In this document: positions 1 through 9,399 of the stretch, piece by piece
How the letters are laid out: each line of letters opens with the position of its first letter
Position numbering within the stretch: position 1 is the first letter of the stretch
Origin: Caldilineaceae bacterium
Lineage (GTDB): Bacteria; Chloroflexota; Anaerolineae; Caldilineales; Caldilineaceae
Direction: 5' to 3'
Assembly: GCA_022827195.1 (NCBI GenBank)
Contig: JAJDTL010000040.1
Coordinates: forward strand, 62,001 to 126,000
Length of the DNA stretch: 64,000 bases
Notes under the pieces: generated by a model
What the model saw: only the letters and a program-made list of their open reading frames with translations
Told to the model about the DNA's origin: nothing
Databases searched by the model: none
Made by a program: the position numbers and the translations under genes

Positions 1-551
1 GGCGATTCGACCTGTCCTCCCTCTCCCAGTTCAAAGTAGTCGAGTTTCATCTCCGCGGTACCCGTAGCAGGGGATGCGGGCGCCCATCCCTTGGTCTTAC
101 CTCCAGGGCTCACATTACCCGAATCGAGTCGGTCAATTCGCACTTGCGTCTGGTGGTTCTCGGGCGGGCGCGGAGTCTCGCCTGTCTGCGAAGGGTCGCG
201 TTCACCGCGGTAGAGGGCCTGGTCCGGCGGCGCCTGAAAGCTGATCAGGGTGGCCTCGGAATCGGTGGTGTTGACTGTGCCGTGCACTTCGGGCGAAGGC
301 ACGTAGGCAAACTGGCCTTCGTGAATCGGCGTGTAGACGTCTCCCTGGCGGACGGAAACGCCGCCCTCGAGCACGACGAATATGTCTGCCGAGCCGTCGT
401 GGAAGTGCTGAGGAAACTCTTCGCCGGGTTGGAAGACGGAGTAGTTCAAGGTAATGTGCTGCGCACCGGTAGAAGGGCCGACGAGATTGCGGGAATCGCC
501 CTTGCCCATCTGGAAGGCGGCCGCCTGTCTGGCCGAGAGTAGAGTTGCCAT
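1..551 (-). CDS. Cupin-domain protein, cut by window start
   Basis: A reading frame opens with ATG at 551 on the minus strand and stays open to position 1, so the C-terminus lies outside the window. AGGAG sits about 7 bases before the start. The visible 183 residues contain a cupin metal-binding pattern, QHFHDGSADIFVVLEG at about residues 44-59, followed by the second cupin motif near VPSGEVHGTVN at about 79-90. Cupins of this type are small metal-binding beta barrels acting as oxygenases, isomerases or sensors. The gene lies 153 bases downstream of a PhyH dioxygenase on the same strand and may be co-transcribed with it. The substrate is unknown; the fold call is fairly safe, the function is not. 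Confidence 0.75.
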   Translation of the reverse strand, partial: MATLLSARQAAAFQMGKGDSRNLVGPSTGAQHITLNYSVFQPGEEFPQHFHDGSADIFVVLEGGVSVRQGDVYTPIHEGQFAYVPSPEVHGTVNTTDSEATLISFQAPPDQALYRGERDPSQTGETPRPPENHQTQVRIDRLDSGNVSPGGKTKGWAPASPATGTAEMKLDYFELGEGGQVES

Positions 552-704
552 TCGTTCGTCTCCTGCGGACTGGATTCGGCTAAGTGGAAGGAGAGCCGCC
601 GCATCGTTCGGGTCAAACAACGATCCGGCGCCCGGCTGCTTGGAAGACCCTCCTCGCAAGGCCTTCGCTGTTCACGAATAGTCTGGTTTGAAGAAGCGCA
701 GCGC

Positions 705-1598
705 TCAGACTTCGTAGTGCGACCCGTCGGCCAGGTTACGTGCAGCGCGAACGGGGCGAAACAGGGTCCTGCGCAATGGCGGCATGGTTTCAACGAGCCT
801 GGGGTCGGGGTCCCAGTCATGCCATTTGCTGTCGACAGTATTGTAGCAGCTGAATATGGCGACGCGATCATGTTCGCGGCTGGACCAAGGACGGGCGCTG
901 TGGGTCAGCGATTCGGTGAAGATAAGAACGGAGCCGGCAGGGCAGGTGTAGCCCTCCCAGATCGGCGACCTCCGGTCATGAATTGCGTCGGGCGCAGCGT
1001 AGGCGGCCTTGTGGCTGCCGCTTACAAGGAGGGTACCGTCGCCCTCGCTGACGGGATTCAGCTCCCAGACGACTCGGGTAAGTCCTGCGTGCGCCTTGCC
1101 TGGAATGCAGTGGTAGAAGTGCGTGTCGCCGGGTAGGCGAAAGTAGCCGCTGCCGTTGTGAGGCGCGAACTGTCCGTCGCCTGCCTGGCGGTAGTAGAGG
1201 CTGCAGGACTCCATGCGGAAGCCGTAGCAGTCCTGCCGGGAGAGCGGCGGGAATGCGACGAATTCGTGCATGAAGCCGACGACGACGGGGTGATCCGCGA
1301 GACGCTGCATGGGGCCGCCAAGCGGTGAGCGGTCGTGCTCAGGGATCGAGTCGGGGTCACTTTGGAGCCGGAGACAAAAGTCGCGCATCTCTACCAGATC
1401 GTCCTCGGGCAGTACTCCAGGGATAAGAAGCCAGCCACGCGTGTCGAAGATGTACTTCTGTTCCTGGGTCAGGTTAACGACCGGCAGACCGTCGGCGTTG
1501 GCGACGGGGAAATCCTGCGCGCTCATGTCAAGTTGCTGGCCCAGGCTATGAGCGAATATGTAGGGAGCGTTCAGAGCTCCTCGATGGTCTGTTGACAT
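705..1598 (-). CDS. Phytanoyl-CoA dioxygenase (PhyH) family protein with HxG iron motif
   Basis: A 297-residue protein of the PhyH branch of Fe(II)/2-oxoglutarate oxygenases. The double-stranded beta-helix core runs from about residue 50 to 270. The proximal iron motif, normally HxD/E, reads H147-N148-G149 (APHNGSGYF), and the distal histidine is H233 in LTHSARPW, followed by arginines that could bind 2-oxoglutarate. A Gly or Ala in place of the acidic ligand is the hallmark of Fe/2OG halogenases such as SyrB2, which belong to this superfamily. It also occurs in uncharacterised or inactive homologues, so the reaction is open. A second in-frame Met at residue 25 is an alternative start. A cupin gene follows on the same strand; a P450 is divergent. 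Confidence 0.82.
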   Translation of the reverse strand: MSTDHRGALNAPYIFAHSLGQQLDMSAQDFPVANADGLPVVNLTQEQKYIFDTRGWLLIPGVLPEDDLVEMRDFCLRLQSDPDSIPEHDRSPLGGPMQRLADHPVVVGFMHEFVAFPPLSRQDCYGFRMESCSLYYRQAGDGQFAPHNGSGYFRLPGDTHFYHCIPGKAHAGLTRVVWELNPVSEGDGTLLVSGSHKAAYAAPDAIHDRRSPIWEGYTCPAGSVLIFTESLTHSARPWSSREHDRVAIFSCYNTVDSKWHDWDPDPRLVETMPPLRRTLFRPVRAARNLADGSHYEV

Positions 1599-2183
1599 GG
1601 AATCGATGCCTCTCTCTGTCTCCTGGTTGGCTGGTTAGGCTGGAATCCGCAGGTATCGGAGACGTCAGCCTGCTATATGCTGGTATCATACATCAGTTAA
1701 CCGTGTGTAGAAAGGAGAAGTCGGGACAGGGAGCTACGCGAATGTACCTCAAGTCCATGCGTATGGCAGGCGAAACGCGATCTGGAATCCACCTCACCAG
1801 CCTACCAAATGGGGCGCACTCGGAATGGGCGAGCGCCGGCCTGCCACAATCTGGAACGGGCCATTCATCTCGCATATAATGACGCGCGCGGTTGCCGTGG
1901 CAACATTGTTGTTCGCCCTTGCCTGCCTGAGCGGGTACCGATGCCGGGGCCCAGCCTCTTTTCGGCGACGGCGAAGCGGGCGGCATCTCCGGCTCAGGTC
2001 ACGAGCCCCCTATTCAAGAGAGGGTCGCTCCGGCACAGCGACGGGATTGCAGGAACTGCGGGAAGCGTACGAATCGCAGAACGGCCACGAGCCGAATCCT
2101 GTCGGGGAAGTCGCAGAACTGGCAATCACAATCGGAACCGTCGGAAGCTATCTGAGTTGCAGGACGGTTGACGGGACAACACG
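1599..2183. other. Divergent intergenic region with no convincing gene
   Basis: This 585-base stretch separates the minus-strand PhyH gene from the plus-strand P450. On the plus strand an ATG at 1879 opens a frame whose first 20 residues look like a lipoprotein or signal sequence (ALACLSG), but the rest is Arg-rich without recognisable similarity and runs into the P450 start. It could be the remnant of a small secreted protein or chance. AT-richer sequence around 1670-1700 (TATATG, TATCAT) could hold the divergent promoters. Confidence 0.3.
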
Positions 2184-3509
2184 ATGATGAAGGTCTGTTA
2201 CAAATCGATTCGAAGGGCACTGAAGCGAATCGCCATGACAGCTCTCCTGGCCTGGGAGTGGCTGGAGTCGGGCGTTACCTTTGACCTGAGCAGCGACGCT
2301 GTCAGGGCTGATCCGTATGCTACCTATGAACGGCTGCGGCGCAAGGACCCCGTTCACTACAGCAGACTAGCCGGCGGGTGGGTGTTGACGCGCTATGAAG
2401 ATGCCCAGGCGGTCCTGCTCGACCACCATCGCTTTTCCAACATGCAAGCGCGGTCGGACTATGGACAGGACGCGAGCATGCTGGACCTCGATCCGCCCGA
2501 CCACACAAGGCTCAGGTCGCTGGTTTCCAAGGCCTTTACGCCGCGCACGGTAGCTCAACAAGAGCCGCGCGTGCAACAGATCGTGGACGAGCTTCTGGAG
2601 GCGGCTGGTGAACAAGACCACCTTGACCTGATCGAGGTTCTCGCGTTTCCGTTGCCGGTCATCGTGATAGCCGAAATGATCGGCGTTCCCACCGAGGACC
2701 TGGAGCAGTTCAAGGAGTGGTCAAACGCCATTGTTCTTTCGCTTGAACCGGCGCGCAGCGACGAGCAGGTCAGACGGTTCCGCCGCGCCTCCGAGGAGTT
2801 GTACGAATACTTCGAGGGCATAATTGCGCAACGGCGCGAGGCGCCGAAGGATGACCTGATCAGCGCATTGCTTGAGGCTGAAGATGAGGGCGACAAGCTG
2901 TCACACTTGGAATTGCTGGCGACACTTGAGCTTCTGCTGGTCGCTGGCAACGAAACGACCCGGAACCTGATCGGAAACGGAATGCTGGCCCTGCTCAGGA
3001 ATCCGCACGAGATGGAGCGCCTCAGGGAGGATCCGTCGTTGCTGGACACCGCGATCGACGAGCTTTTGCGCTACGACAGCCCTGTCCAGCTTGACGGGCG
3101 CCATCTTCTTGAAGACGTGGAGATTGGCGGCAAACAGCTGTGGGCTGGCGCGCAGGTCGTTGCCGCGGTTGGCGCGGCAAATCGCGACCCTGCTGCGTTT
3201 TCCAATCCAGAGAAACTGGATGTCGGGCGAGAGGAAAGGAGCCACATCTCTTTCGGCCGCGGCATTCACTTCTGCCTTGGCGCGCCATTGGCCCTGCTGG
3301 AGGCGCGCATCGCATTCGCAACGATTTTGAAAAAGTTCAGTTCGATACGCCTGTCGGCCGAGCCGGAGTACAGACCGCAGGTCGTGCTGCGCGGCGTGGA
3401 GGCGCTGTGGGTCCAAGTGGAATGGGCGGCTGAACTGGCGCCGAGCGCCGCTGTCGAAACACATACTGTAGAACGCGATGGCTCGCTTCTTGACATTCCG
3501 AGCGAGTAA
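2184..3509 (+). CDS. Cytochrome P450
   Basis: A complete bacterial class-I P450 of 441 residues, a haem monooxygenase that would hydroxylate or otherwise oxidise a small molecule using electrons from a ferredoxin. The I-helix oxygen-activation motif AGNETT is at residues 254-259, the K-helix ExxR is ELLR at 293-296, and the haem loop FGRGIHFCLG is at 357-366 with Cys364 as axial ligand. The protein has no membrane anchor. Neither this ATG nor the in-frame ATG at 2235 (residue 18) has a good Shine-Dalgarno; family alignment would favour the later start. No redox partner gene is nearby. Position beside a PhyH oxygenase and a cupin suggests a small oxidative cluster, but the substrate cannot be inferred. 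Confidence 0.93.
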   Translation: MMKVCYKSIRRALKRIAMTALLAWEWLESGVTFDLSSDAVRADPYATYERLRRKDPVHYSRLAGGWVLTRYEDAQAVLLDHHRFSNMQARSDYGQDASMLDLDPPDHTRLRSLVSKAFTPRTVAQQEPRVQQIVDELLEAAGEQDHLDLIEVLAFPLPVIVIAEMIGVPTEDLEQFKEWSNAIVLSLEPARSDEQVRRFRRASEELYEYFEGIIAQRREAPKDDLISALLEAEDEGDKLSHLELLATLELLLVAGNETTRNLIGNGMLALLRNPHEMERLREDPSLLDTAIDELLRYDSPVQLDGRHLLEDVEIGGKQLWAGAQVVAAVGAANRDPAAFSNPEKLDVGREERSHISFGRGIHFCLGAPLALLEARIAFATILKKFSSIRLSAEPEYRPQVVLRGVEALWVQVEWAAELAPSAAVETHTVERDGSLLDIPSE

Positions 3510-3530
3510 GGTTAGGCTTGCAGGCGGGTA

Positions 3531-3723
3531 GGCAGATTCTGCCTTCGGGAAATGGCCGAAGGGGAGGAGCCAAGGTGCCGTTACGCACGTTCGCCAGGAG
3601 GAGGCCCGCAGGAAGCGGGCGCATGGTCTGACCGCAGCTAAGGAGGTGAAAGCTGCCAGACTCCTTTGCACTCTTCGCTCGTTTCCTGTATGCCGCTTCG
3701 GATGGTCCGAGGTGGCATTTTTT
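3531..3723 (+). promoter_or_regulatory. Structured leader upstream of argG with intrinsic terminator
   Basis: Between the P450 stop and argG lie consecutive hairpins: GGCAG/CTGCC (3531-3543), CCTTCGG/CCGAAGG (3542-3562), GCCCGC/GCGGGC (3604-3620) and a longer stem GTCTG+GCAGCT pairing with AGCTGC+CAGAC (3626-3661). The loop of the last stem displays AAGGAGGTGA (3640-3649), a 10-base match to the anti-Shine-Dalgarno. The same AAGGAG could alternatively pair with CTCCTT at 3661-3666, giving two exclusive folds. An intrinsic terminator follows at 3690-3723. The layout resembles a cis-regulatory attenuator, but it matches no riboswitch class I can recognise. Confidence 0.45.
3690..3723 (+). terminator. 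Intrinsic terminator upstream of argG
   Basis: A 13-base-pair stem, ATGCCGCTTCGGA (3690-3702) with TCCGAGGTGGCAT (3706-3718), has a 3-base loop and only two G-U wobbles. It is followed by a run of six T (3718-3723). It lies about 160 bases before argG, so it either ends the P450 transcript or acts as a regulated attenuator in the argG leader. Confidence 0.75.
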
Positions 3724-3881
3724 GTTTCTTGAGTGAGCTTCGGGCGAGGCCCAGTCTCAATGAGACGCCAATTCTACGATTTCACCCCGTAAACCGATCG
3801 ATTGGGTTCAACGAAGACGCAGCTGCATCAGGCCCAGTTTTGAAAGTCTTCTGTGGCTACTTTCACAATCAAGGAGTCCGT

Positions 3882-5165
<1,284 letters not shown>

Positions 5166-5258
5166 TGCAGGATTGTAAGTGGATCACCCAGAAGTAGCAG
5201 GGCTGATAAGGTCGAGCGCCAATCTACCGGCAAGCGTCCAATCGATAGGGAGATTAAG

Positions 5259-6515
5259 ATGTCAGAGAATGAACATGCATTTTCCGGACCGTCGACAGCA
5301 CCGATACCGGTAACCGGTTTCGATGCGGCGGGCATACATTGCGGCATCAAGCCGACAGGCGCGCCCGACCTGGCGATGATCGCCAGTCCGACGGCCTGTC
5401 GCGCAGCGGCCGTATTCACGCAGAACGCGTTTCCAGCGGCGCCGGTACTCTATGACCGCGAGCTGCTACGAACAAATCCTGACGGAACGCACGCTGTGGT
5501 GATTAACAGCGGGAACGCAAATGCCTGCACCAGTGCGGAGGGCAATGCGAATGCACGGCGCATGGCGGAGTCGGCAGAGAAGTGCCTGGGCAGCACCGAC
5601 AATACGGCGTTCGTTATGAGCACCGGCGTGATCGGCGTGCAGCTGCCGATCGGAGTTGTCGAGGCCGGGATCCCGCAGGTGGCGGCCGAACTGCGGCCGG
5701 ACGGCTGGGAGGACGCGGCGGCTGGGATTATGACAACGGACGTCTTTCCCAAGTGGGCCTCGAGCCAAGCCGAGATTGGCGGGAGTACAGTTACGATCAC
5801 CGGCATCGGCAAGGGCGCGGGAATGATTCACCCGAACATGGCGACGATGCTGGCCGCCCTGGCGACTGACGCCAACATCGCGCAGCCGCTGCTGCAGAAG
5901 GCGCTGGCGTCGGCAGTCAGCGGCAGCTTCAACCGCATCAGCGTGGACGGCGACACGAGCACGAACGACACGGTGTTGGTGCTGACGAACGGTGCCGCGG
6001 GCAACGCCGAGATCGTCGAGGAAGGCGCCGACTACGAGGCGTTCTTGCAGGCGCTGACCGAAGCGTCGGCCGAGCTGGCGAAGCTGATCGTGCGCAACGG
6101 CGAGGGCGTGACCAAGTTCGTGACAATCCAGGTCGAGGGCGCGGTCAGCGACGGCGAGGCGCACCAGGTCGCCAACTCGATCGCAAAGAGTCCGCTGGTG
6201 AAGACGGCATTCTTCGGGCATGACGCCAACTGGGGACGCATCCTGTGTGCTGTGGGCTACTCGGGCGCGACGGTTGACCCGAACAAGGCGCATCTGTTCA
6301 TCGCCGCGGGCCAGCCACAGGACAACAATGCGGAACTGCAGCTGGTGGACGCGGGCACGCCGACGGACTATGCGGAGGAGGACGCTTCCGCGATCTTTGC
6401 GGAGAGCGAAATCAGTGCGCGCGTGTCGCTGGGGCTGGGAGAAGGCGCGGCGACGGTGTGGACGTGCGATCTGAGCTATGAGTACGTGTCGATCAATGCG
6501 GAGTACCGGACTTAA
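5259..6515 (+). CDS. argJ: Bifunctional glutamate N-acetyltransferase/ornithine acetyltransferase
   Basis: ArgJ transfers the acetyl group from N-acetylornithine to glutamate, recycling the acetyl group in the cyclic arginine pathway; the bifunctional form also uses acetyl-CoA. The 418-residue precursor has the self-cleavage motif KGAGMIHPNMATML at residues 185-198, with Thr196 the expected new N-terminal nucleophile after cleavage between Ala195 and Thr196. An AGGGAGA Shine-Dalgarno lies about 8 bases before the ATG. It follows argG on the same strand and is probably co-transcribed. No argC, argB, argD or argH is in the window, so the remaining pathway must be encoded elsewhere. Whether this copy is mono- or bifunctional cannot be told by eye. 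Confidence 0.95.
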   Translation: MSENEHAFSGPSTAPIPVTGFDAAGIHCGIKPTGAPDLAMIASPTACRAAAVFTQNAFPAAPVLYDRELLRTNPDGTHAVVINSGNANACTSAEGNANARRMAESAEKCLGSTDNTAFVMSTGVIGVQLPIGVVEAGIPQVAAELRPDGWEDAAAGIMTTDVFPKWASSQAEIGGSTVTITGIGKGAGMIHPNMATMLAALATDANIAQPLLQKALASAVSGSFNRISVDGDTSTNDTVLVLTNGAAGNAEIVEEGADYEAFLQALTEASAELAKLIVRNGEGVTKFVTIQVEGAVSDGEAHQVANSIAKSPLVKTAFFGHDANWGRILCAVGYSGATVDPNKAHLFIAAGQPQDNNAELQLVDAGTPTDYAEEDASAIFAESEISARVSLGLGEGAATVWTCDLSYEYVSINAEYRT

Positions 6516-6614
6516 GTGCAGTGGACAGTGGGCTACTGCGAACGGCCGTAGTCAGTGGTGAACGTCAGACGGCAGTGAAAGGCGGATTGCAGGGACGGCG
6601 TTTGGACGAAGCGC

Positions 6615-6974
6615 GTGATTTGCCTGGTCTGTCCCCCGAGGCTGGTACGGAAGGAGCGACGAAAGCTGAAGACGAGCATTACTGAACTGAAGCGATCACT
6701 GAGCGCGTATTTGCGGGACGTGCAAGCTGGCGAGGAGGTGCTGATCACGGTTCGGGGGCGGCCGATCGCGCGCCTGGTGCCTGTCGATGTTGCCGATTCC
6801 GACGCGGATCAGGCCGATTCTATGGAAGAGCACTTAGCAGACCTTGAACGAAGAGGGTTGATAAGACGGGGGACGGGAAAGTTGCCGGAAGGATTCTGGG
6901 ACATGCCAAGGATGAAGGACCCGGAGGGACTGGTGAGGAAAGGGCTCCTTCGGGAGAGAGCAGAGGGAAGGTGA
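6615..6974 (+). CDS. Phd/YefM-type antitoxin
   Basis: A type II antitoxin that would bind and neutralise the PIN toxin encoded next and repress the operon. The conserved DNA-binding N-terminus is TSITELKRSLSAYLRDVQAG followed by a VRGRPIARLVP strand. The acidic and basic C-terminal tail probably wraps the toxin. The only usual start in frame is GTG 6615, which has no Shine-Dalgarno and adds 17 unusual residues. A perfect AAGGAG at 6651-6656 instead points to CTG 6666, exactly where family proteins begin (LKTSITELK). The stop overlaps the toxin's GTG by four bases. I give the GTG as outer limit but think CTG is plausible. Confidence 0.85.
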   Translation: MICLVCPPRLVRKERRKLKTSITELKRSLSAYLRDVQAGEEVLITVRGRPIARLVPVDVADSDADQADSMEEHLADLERRGLIRRGTGKLPEGFWDMPRMKDPEGLVRKGLLRERAEGR

Positions 6975-7402
6975 TATTCTGGGACTCTTCGGCTATTGTG
7001 CCGCTCTTCGTGACGGAATCACATTCATCTGGAGTTGGCGAAATCTTTCGCGCTGACCCTGAAATGTACGTCCGGTGGGGCACTCGCACGGAATGTGTTT
7101 CTGCCCTGATGAGGCGGGCCCGCGAGATAGGATCGATGTCGAACGAGGTTGAAGAATCGCGCCTCGCGTTGGCGTCACTGGCGCAGGCCTGGATGGAAGT
7201 TCGGCCGAGCGACAGCATTCGAGATAGGGCGGACCTTCTCTTGGGGGCTTATGCGCTGAGGGCGGCGGATGCATTTCAACTTGCCGCGGCATTGGAGTGG
7301 TGCAAAGGAAGACCGACTGGATCAGGCTTCGTTTCTCTTGATCGGCGGCTACGCGAGGCAGGTCGGAGAGAAGGATTTGGCGTTCTCCCATTGACGTTTT
7401 GA
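6971..7402 (+). CDS. PIN-domain toxin (VapC-type ribonuclease)
   Basis: A 143-residue PIN-domain nuclease, the toxin of the pair with the upstream Phd-type gene. The four acidic residues expected for Mg-dependent RNA cleavage are visible: Asp5 (FWDSSAIV), Glu41 (TECVSAL), the Asp of RAADAFQLAAAL near 99, and the Asp of SLDRRL near 124. GTG 6971 overlaps the antitoxin stop (GTGA), a standard translational-coupling arrangement. VapC toxins typically cut tRNA or rRNA to stop growth. All catalytic residues are present, so the module appears intact, in contrast to the decayed vapC near 12 kb. RNA target unknown. Confidence 0.88.
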   Translation: MIFWDSSAIVPLFVTESHSSGVGEIFRADPEMYVRWGTRTECVSALMRRAREIGSMSNEVEESRLALASLAQAWMEVRPSDSIRDRADLLLGAYALRAADAFQLAAALEWCKGRPTGSGFVSLDRRLREAGRREGFGVLPLTF

Positions 7403-7601
7403 AGTAGATCGTTCTTGCTGACTTTCGGATTCGCAATATTCCTGAAAAGCTGACGCTCAGAGACTGACGTGCTTCAGCGGTCAATGGGGGACGGCAAACG
7501 GCAGAGGTCTGTGCGTACCGAGTGGCAAAGGGCAGTTGGTTAGAAGATGTAGGCCGCCCTAGCAGGCTGTCGAAAGACAACGGCCCGGGCGGCTTGCGCG
7601 T

Positions 7602-8153
7602 TCAGACGCCCCAACGCTCGCGGGCTTCCTCCATGGGGACCGTTTCGCCCTTCATCCAGGCGTAGTGCGCAATCGGATTTTCGCCGATCCAGCGTTCGTC
7701 AACCGGCTCGTCGGCGCGCTGGTAGCGGGTGTCGCAGCTTATGCGGAAGCGGCCGGTTGTGTTGGAGAGGGAGCCATGCATGGTGTACATGCCGAAGATG
7801 AGGGCGTCGCCCATTTCGAATTCGGCGCTGCGCCACTGGCCGCCGTAGGTGTCGACGAGCTCGACGGGGTCGTTTGAGAACCAGCCGGTGACCTTGTCGC
7901 GGTCGACGTCCATCTCGCCGTAGGTCTCTCTGATGCGGTCAAAGCGGTGGGAGCCGGCGAGGATGGCAAGCGGGCCCATTTCGTAGGGGAGGTCGCCGAG
8001 GGGGGTCCAAAGGGTGAAGACGTTGGTCGTGCCGCGGCCCATGTAGACGATGTCGTAGTGGGCGCCGGTGAAGGCGCCGTTTGGCACGACGCGCAGCCAT
8101 TTGAAGTCGTAGGTGAGGCTGGGGCCGTCGAGGAATTCGGCGAAGAACTGCAT
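7602..8153 (-). pseudogene. N-terminally truncated PhyH dioxygenase, probable pseudogene
   Basis: The 183 codons from ATG 8153 encode the C-terminal two thirds of a PhyH oxygenase: proximal iron motif H-Y-D in GAHYDIVYMG, distal His in YTMHGSLSN and an Arg soon after (RFRISCDTR). The usual first ~90 residues are absent. In the same frame upstream, sequence that still looks like the family (AVAHTP, then FLALVEAPEL) is interrupted by TAG at 8184-8186 and TGA at 8211-8213, and no start with a Shine-Dalgarno precedes it. I infer loss of the N-terminus by mutation. A short functional protein from ATG 8153 is possible but would lack part of the core. The 250 bases up to mqnA hold nothing else. Confidence 0.7.
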
Positions 8154-8407
8154 CAGCTCCGGGGCTTCGACGAGGGCGAGAAACTAGGGCGTGTGGGCGA
8201 CGGCCTTGGCTCAGCCGGAAGACGCAGATCTTGCGGGGATAGGGGCGGAGTTGTCCCGCCCAGGCGTTTCAGACACTTTCTAAATCATGATTTTCCCAAG
8301 TTGACATTCCTCCGGATGCACGGGCAGGGGGAATCCAATAGTTGTCCCGCACGACTTTGAGAAGTTGGCCCGGAGACAAGACCTAAGGATCCTCTCCAAC
8401 CCTGAGT

Positions 8408-9286
8408 TCACACGGTTTCGGTGCGCTCCTTCACTTTCGGGGGTCTAGAGTCATAGAATAGGACGGGCTGGGCCTGTCGGATGATACCGAGTTTGGAGGC
8501 GGAGGTGTAGAACCTCTGCAGGCTGGCGAAACAGTCGACGTCGAAGCGGTATTGGATGTTTTTGTGCAAGTAGGCGCGGCCGGTGGCGGCGAGGGTCTCG
8601 TTGTTGGGATAGTGGGCGCAGGCGATATCGTCGAGCGCGGTGACGCCGTCGCGGCGTGAATCGCGCACGGCCTGCAGATGGGCTGGGGTCAGGGCATCGG
8701 GTCGGCCGGTCCAGAAGGCGAAAACGAATGGGAGGCGGGTCATGCCTCGCCATTCCTCGCAGAGGTCATGTTTGCGCAGGCCCATGCCGACGTGGTCGAC
8801 GAAGAGGGCGCGGTCGCCGATGAGAAGGGCGGCGTCACAACGATGGAGCATTGCGGGCAAGTTTGGTTCCATGGTCACGAACTCCGGCTCGATGTCGAAC
8901 CACTCAGCGCAGAGGATACGCATGAGGGCGGCGGAGGTTCGGGAACTGGAGTCGAGTGCGACGGACCTGGCTCTTGTCAGCGGTGTGCGGGAGAACGCGG
9001 CGACCGAGGCGACCGGTCCGATTGAGGTGACGGCGGCTCCGGGTACGACACGGTAACGGGGTCCATACTCGATGGACGAAACGAGCGCGAGGTCGACTTC
9101 ACCGCTGTGCAGCCAGGAGGATACTCTTGAGGGCACCGCATACTTGAGCGAGAAGAGGTCAGGGCGTTTGCCGAGACCGTGCCAGAGCGGGCGGGCGTTG
9201 AGGTAGTTAACGCAGCCAACGCGAACAGTGTTCGTTCCGGCCGGGGGGAAGCATGCCTGGTCTTGGCGCCGTTGCCAGTTAAACAT
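8408..9286 (-). CDS. mqnA: Chorismate dehydratase (menaquinone biosynthesis, MqnA)
   Basis: MqnA dehydrates chorismate to 3-[(1-carboxyvinyl)oxy]benzoate, the first step of the futalosine route to menaquinone. The 292-residue protein has the periplasmic-binding-like fold, with the family start RVGCVNYLNARPL at about residues 22-34, the VDLALVSSIEY segment near 65-75, and LPFVFAFWTGR later. This indicates a menaquinone-based respiratory chain made without the classical Men enzymes. No other mqn gene is in the window, so the pathway is scattered. Its Shine-Dalgarno sits in the loop of an 8-base-pair hairpin immediately before the ATG, which may tune translation. Confidence 0.9.
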   Translation of the reverse strand: MFNWQRRQDQACFPPAGTNTVRVGCVNYLNARPLWHGLGKRPDLFSLKYAVPSRVSSWLHSGEVDLALVSSIEYGPRYRVVPGAAVTSIGPVASVAAFSRTPLTRARSVALDSSSRTSAALMRILCAEWFDIEPEFVTMEPNLPAMLHRCDAALLIGDRALFVDHVGMGLRKHDLCEEWRGMTRLPFVFAFWTGRPDALTPAHLQAVRDSRRDGVTALDDIACAHYPNNETLAATGRAYLHKNIQYRFDVDCFASLQRFYTSASKLGIIRQAQPVLFYDSRPPKVKERTETV

Positions 9287-9287
9287 G

Positions 9288-9309
9288 ATTAAGACGTCCT
9301 TGTCTTAAT
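9288..9309 (-). promoter_or_regulatory. Hairpin displaying the mqnA ribosome binding site
   Basis: A perfect inverted repeat, ATTAAGAC (9288-9295) and GTCTTAAT (9302-9309), flanks a 6-base loop. Read on the minus strand the loop is AAGGAC, the only Shine-Dalgarno for mqnA, 10 bases before ATG 9286. The fold presents the site in a loop instead of hiding it. Confidence 0.6.
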
Positions 9310-9399
9310 GGGCCCCAAGGGGTTATGGAGTTTTAGATTTGCAACCTACGAGAATCGGGGTTGCACTAAACGTAGTGACCATTTTTGGTCCTACAGAGC

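Noticed and set aside
1825..2187. Small lipoprotein-like frame before the P450
   Set aside because: Only the first 20 residues resemble a signal sequence; the rest is Arg-rich and ends at the P450 start, so I keep it as a note in the intergenic entry.
3531..3723. Known riboswitch (cobalamin, glycine, lysine or T-box) before argG
   Set aside because: Short fragments such as GGTGAAAGC recall the cobalamin element, but the conserved cores of these classes are missing, so I report only an unclassified structured leader.
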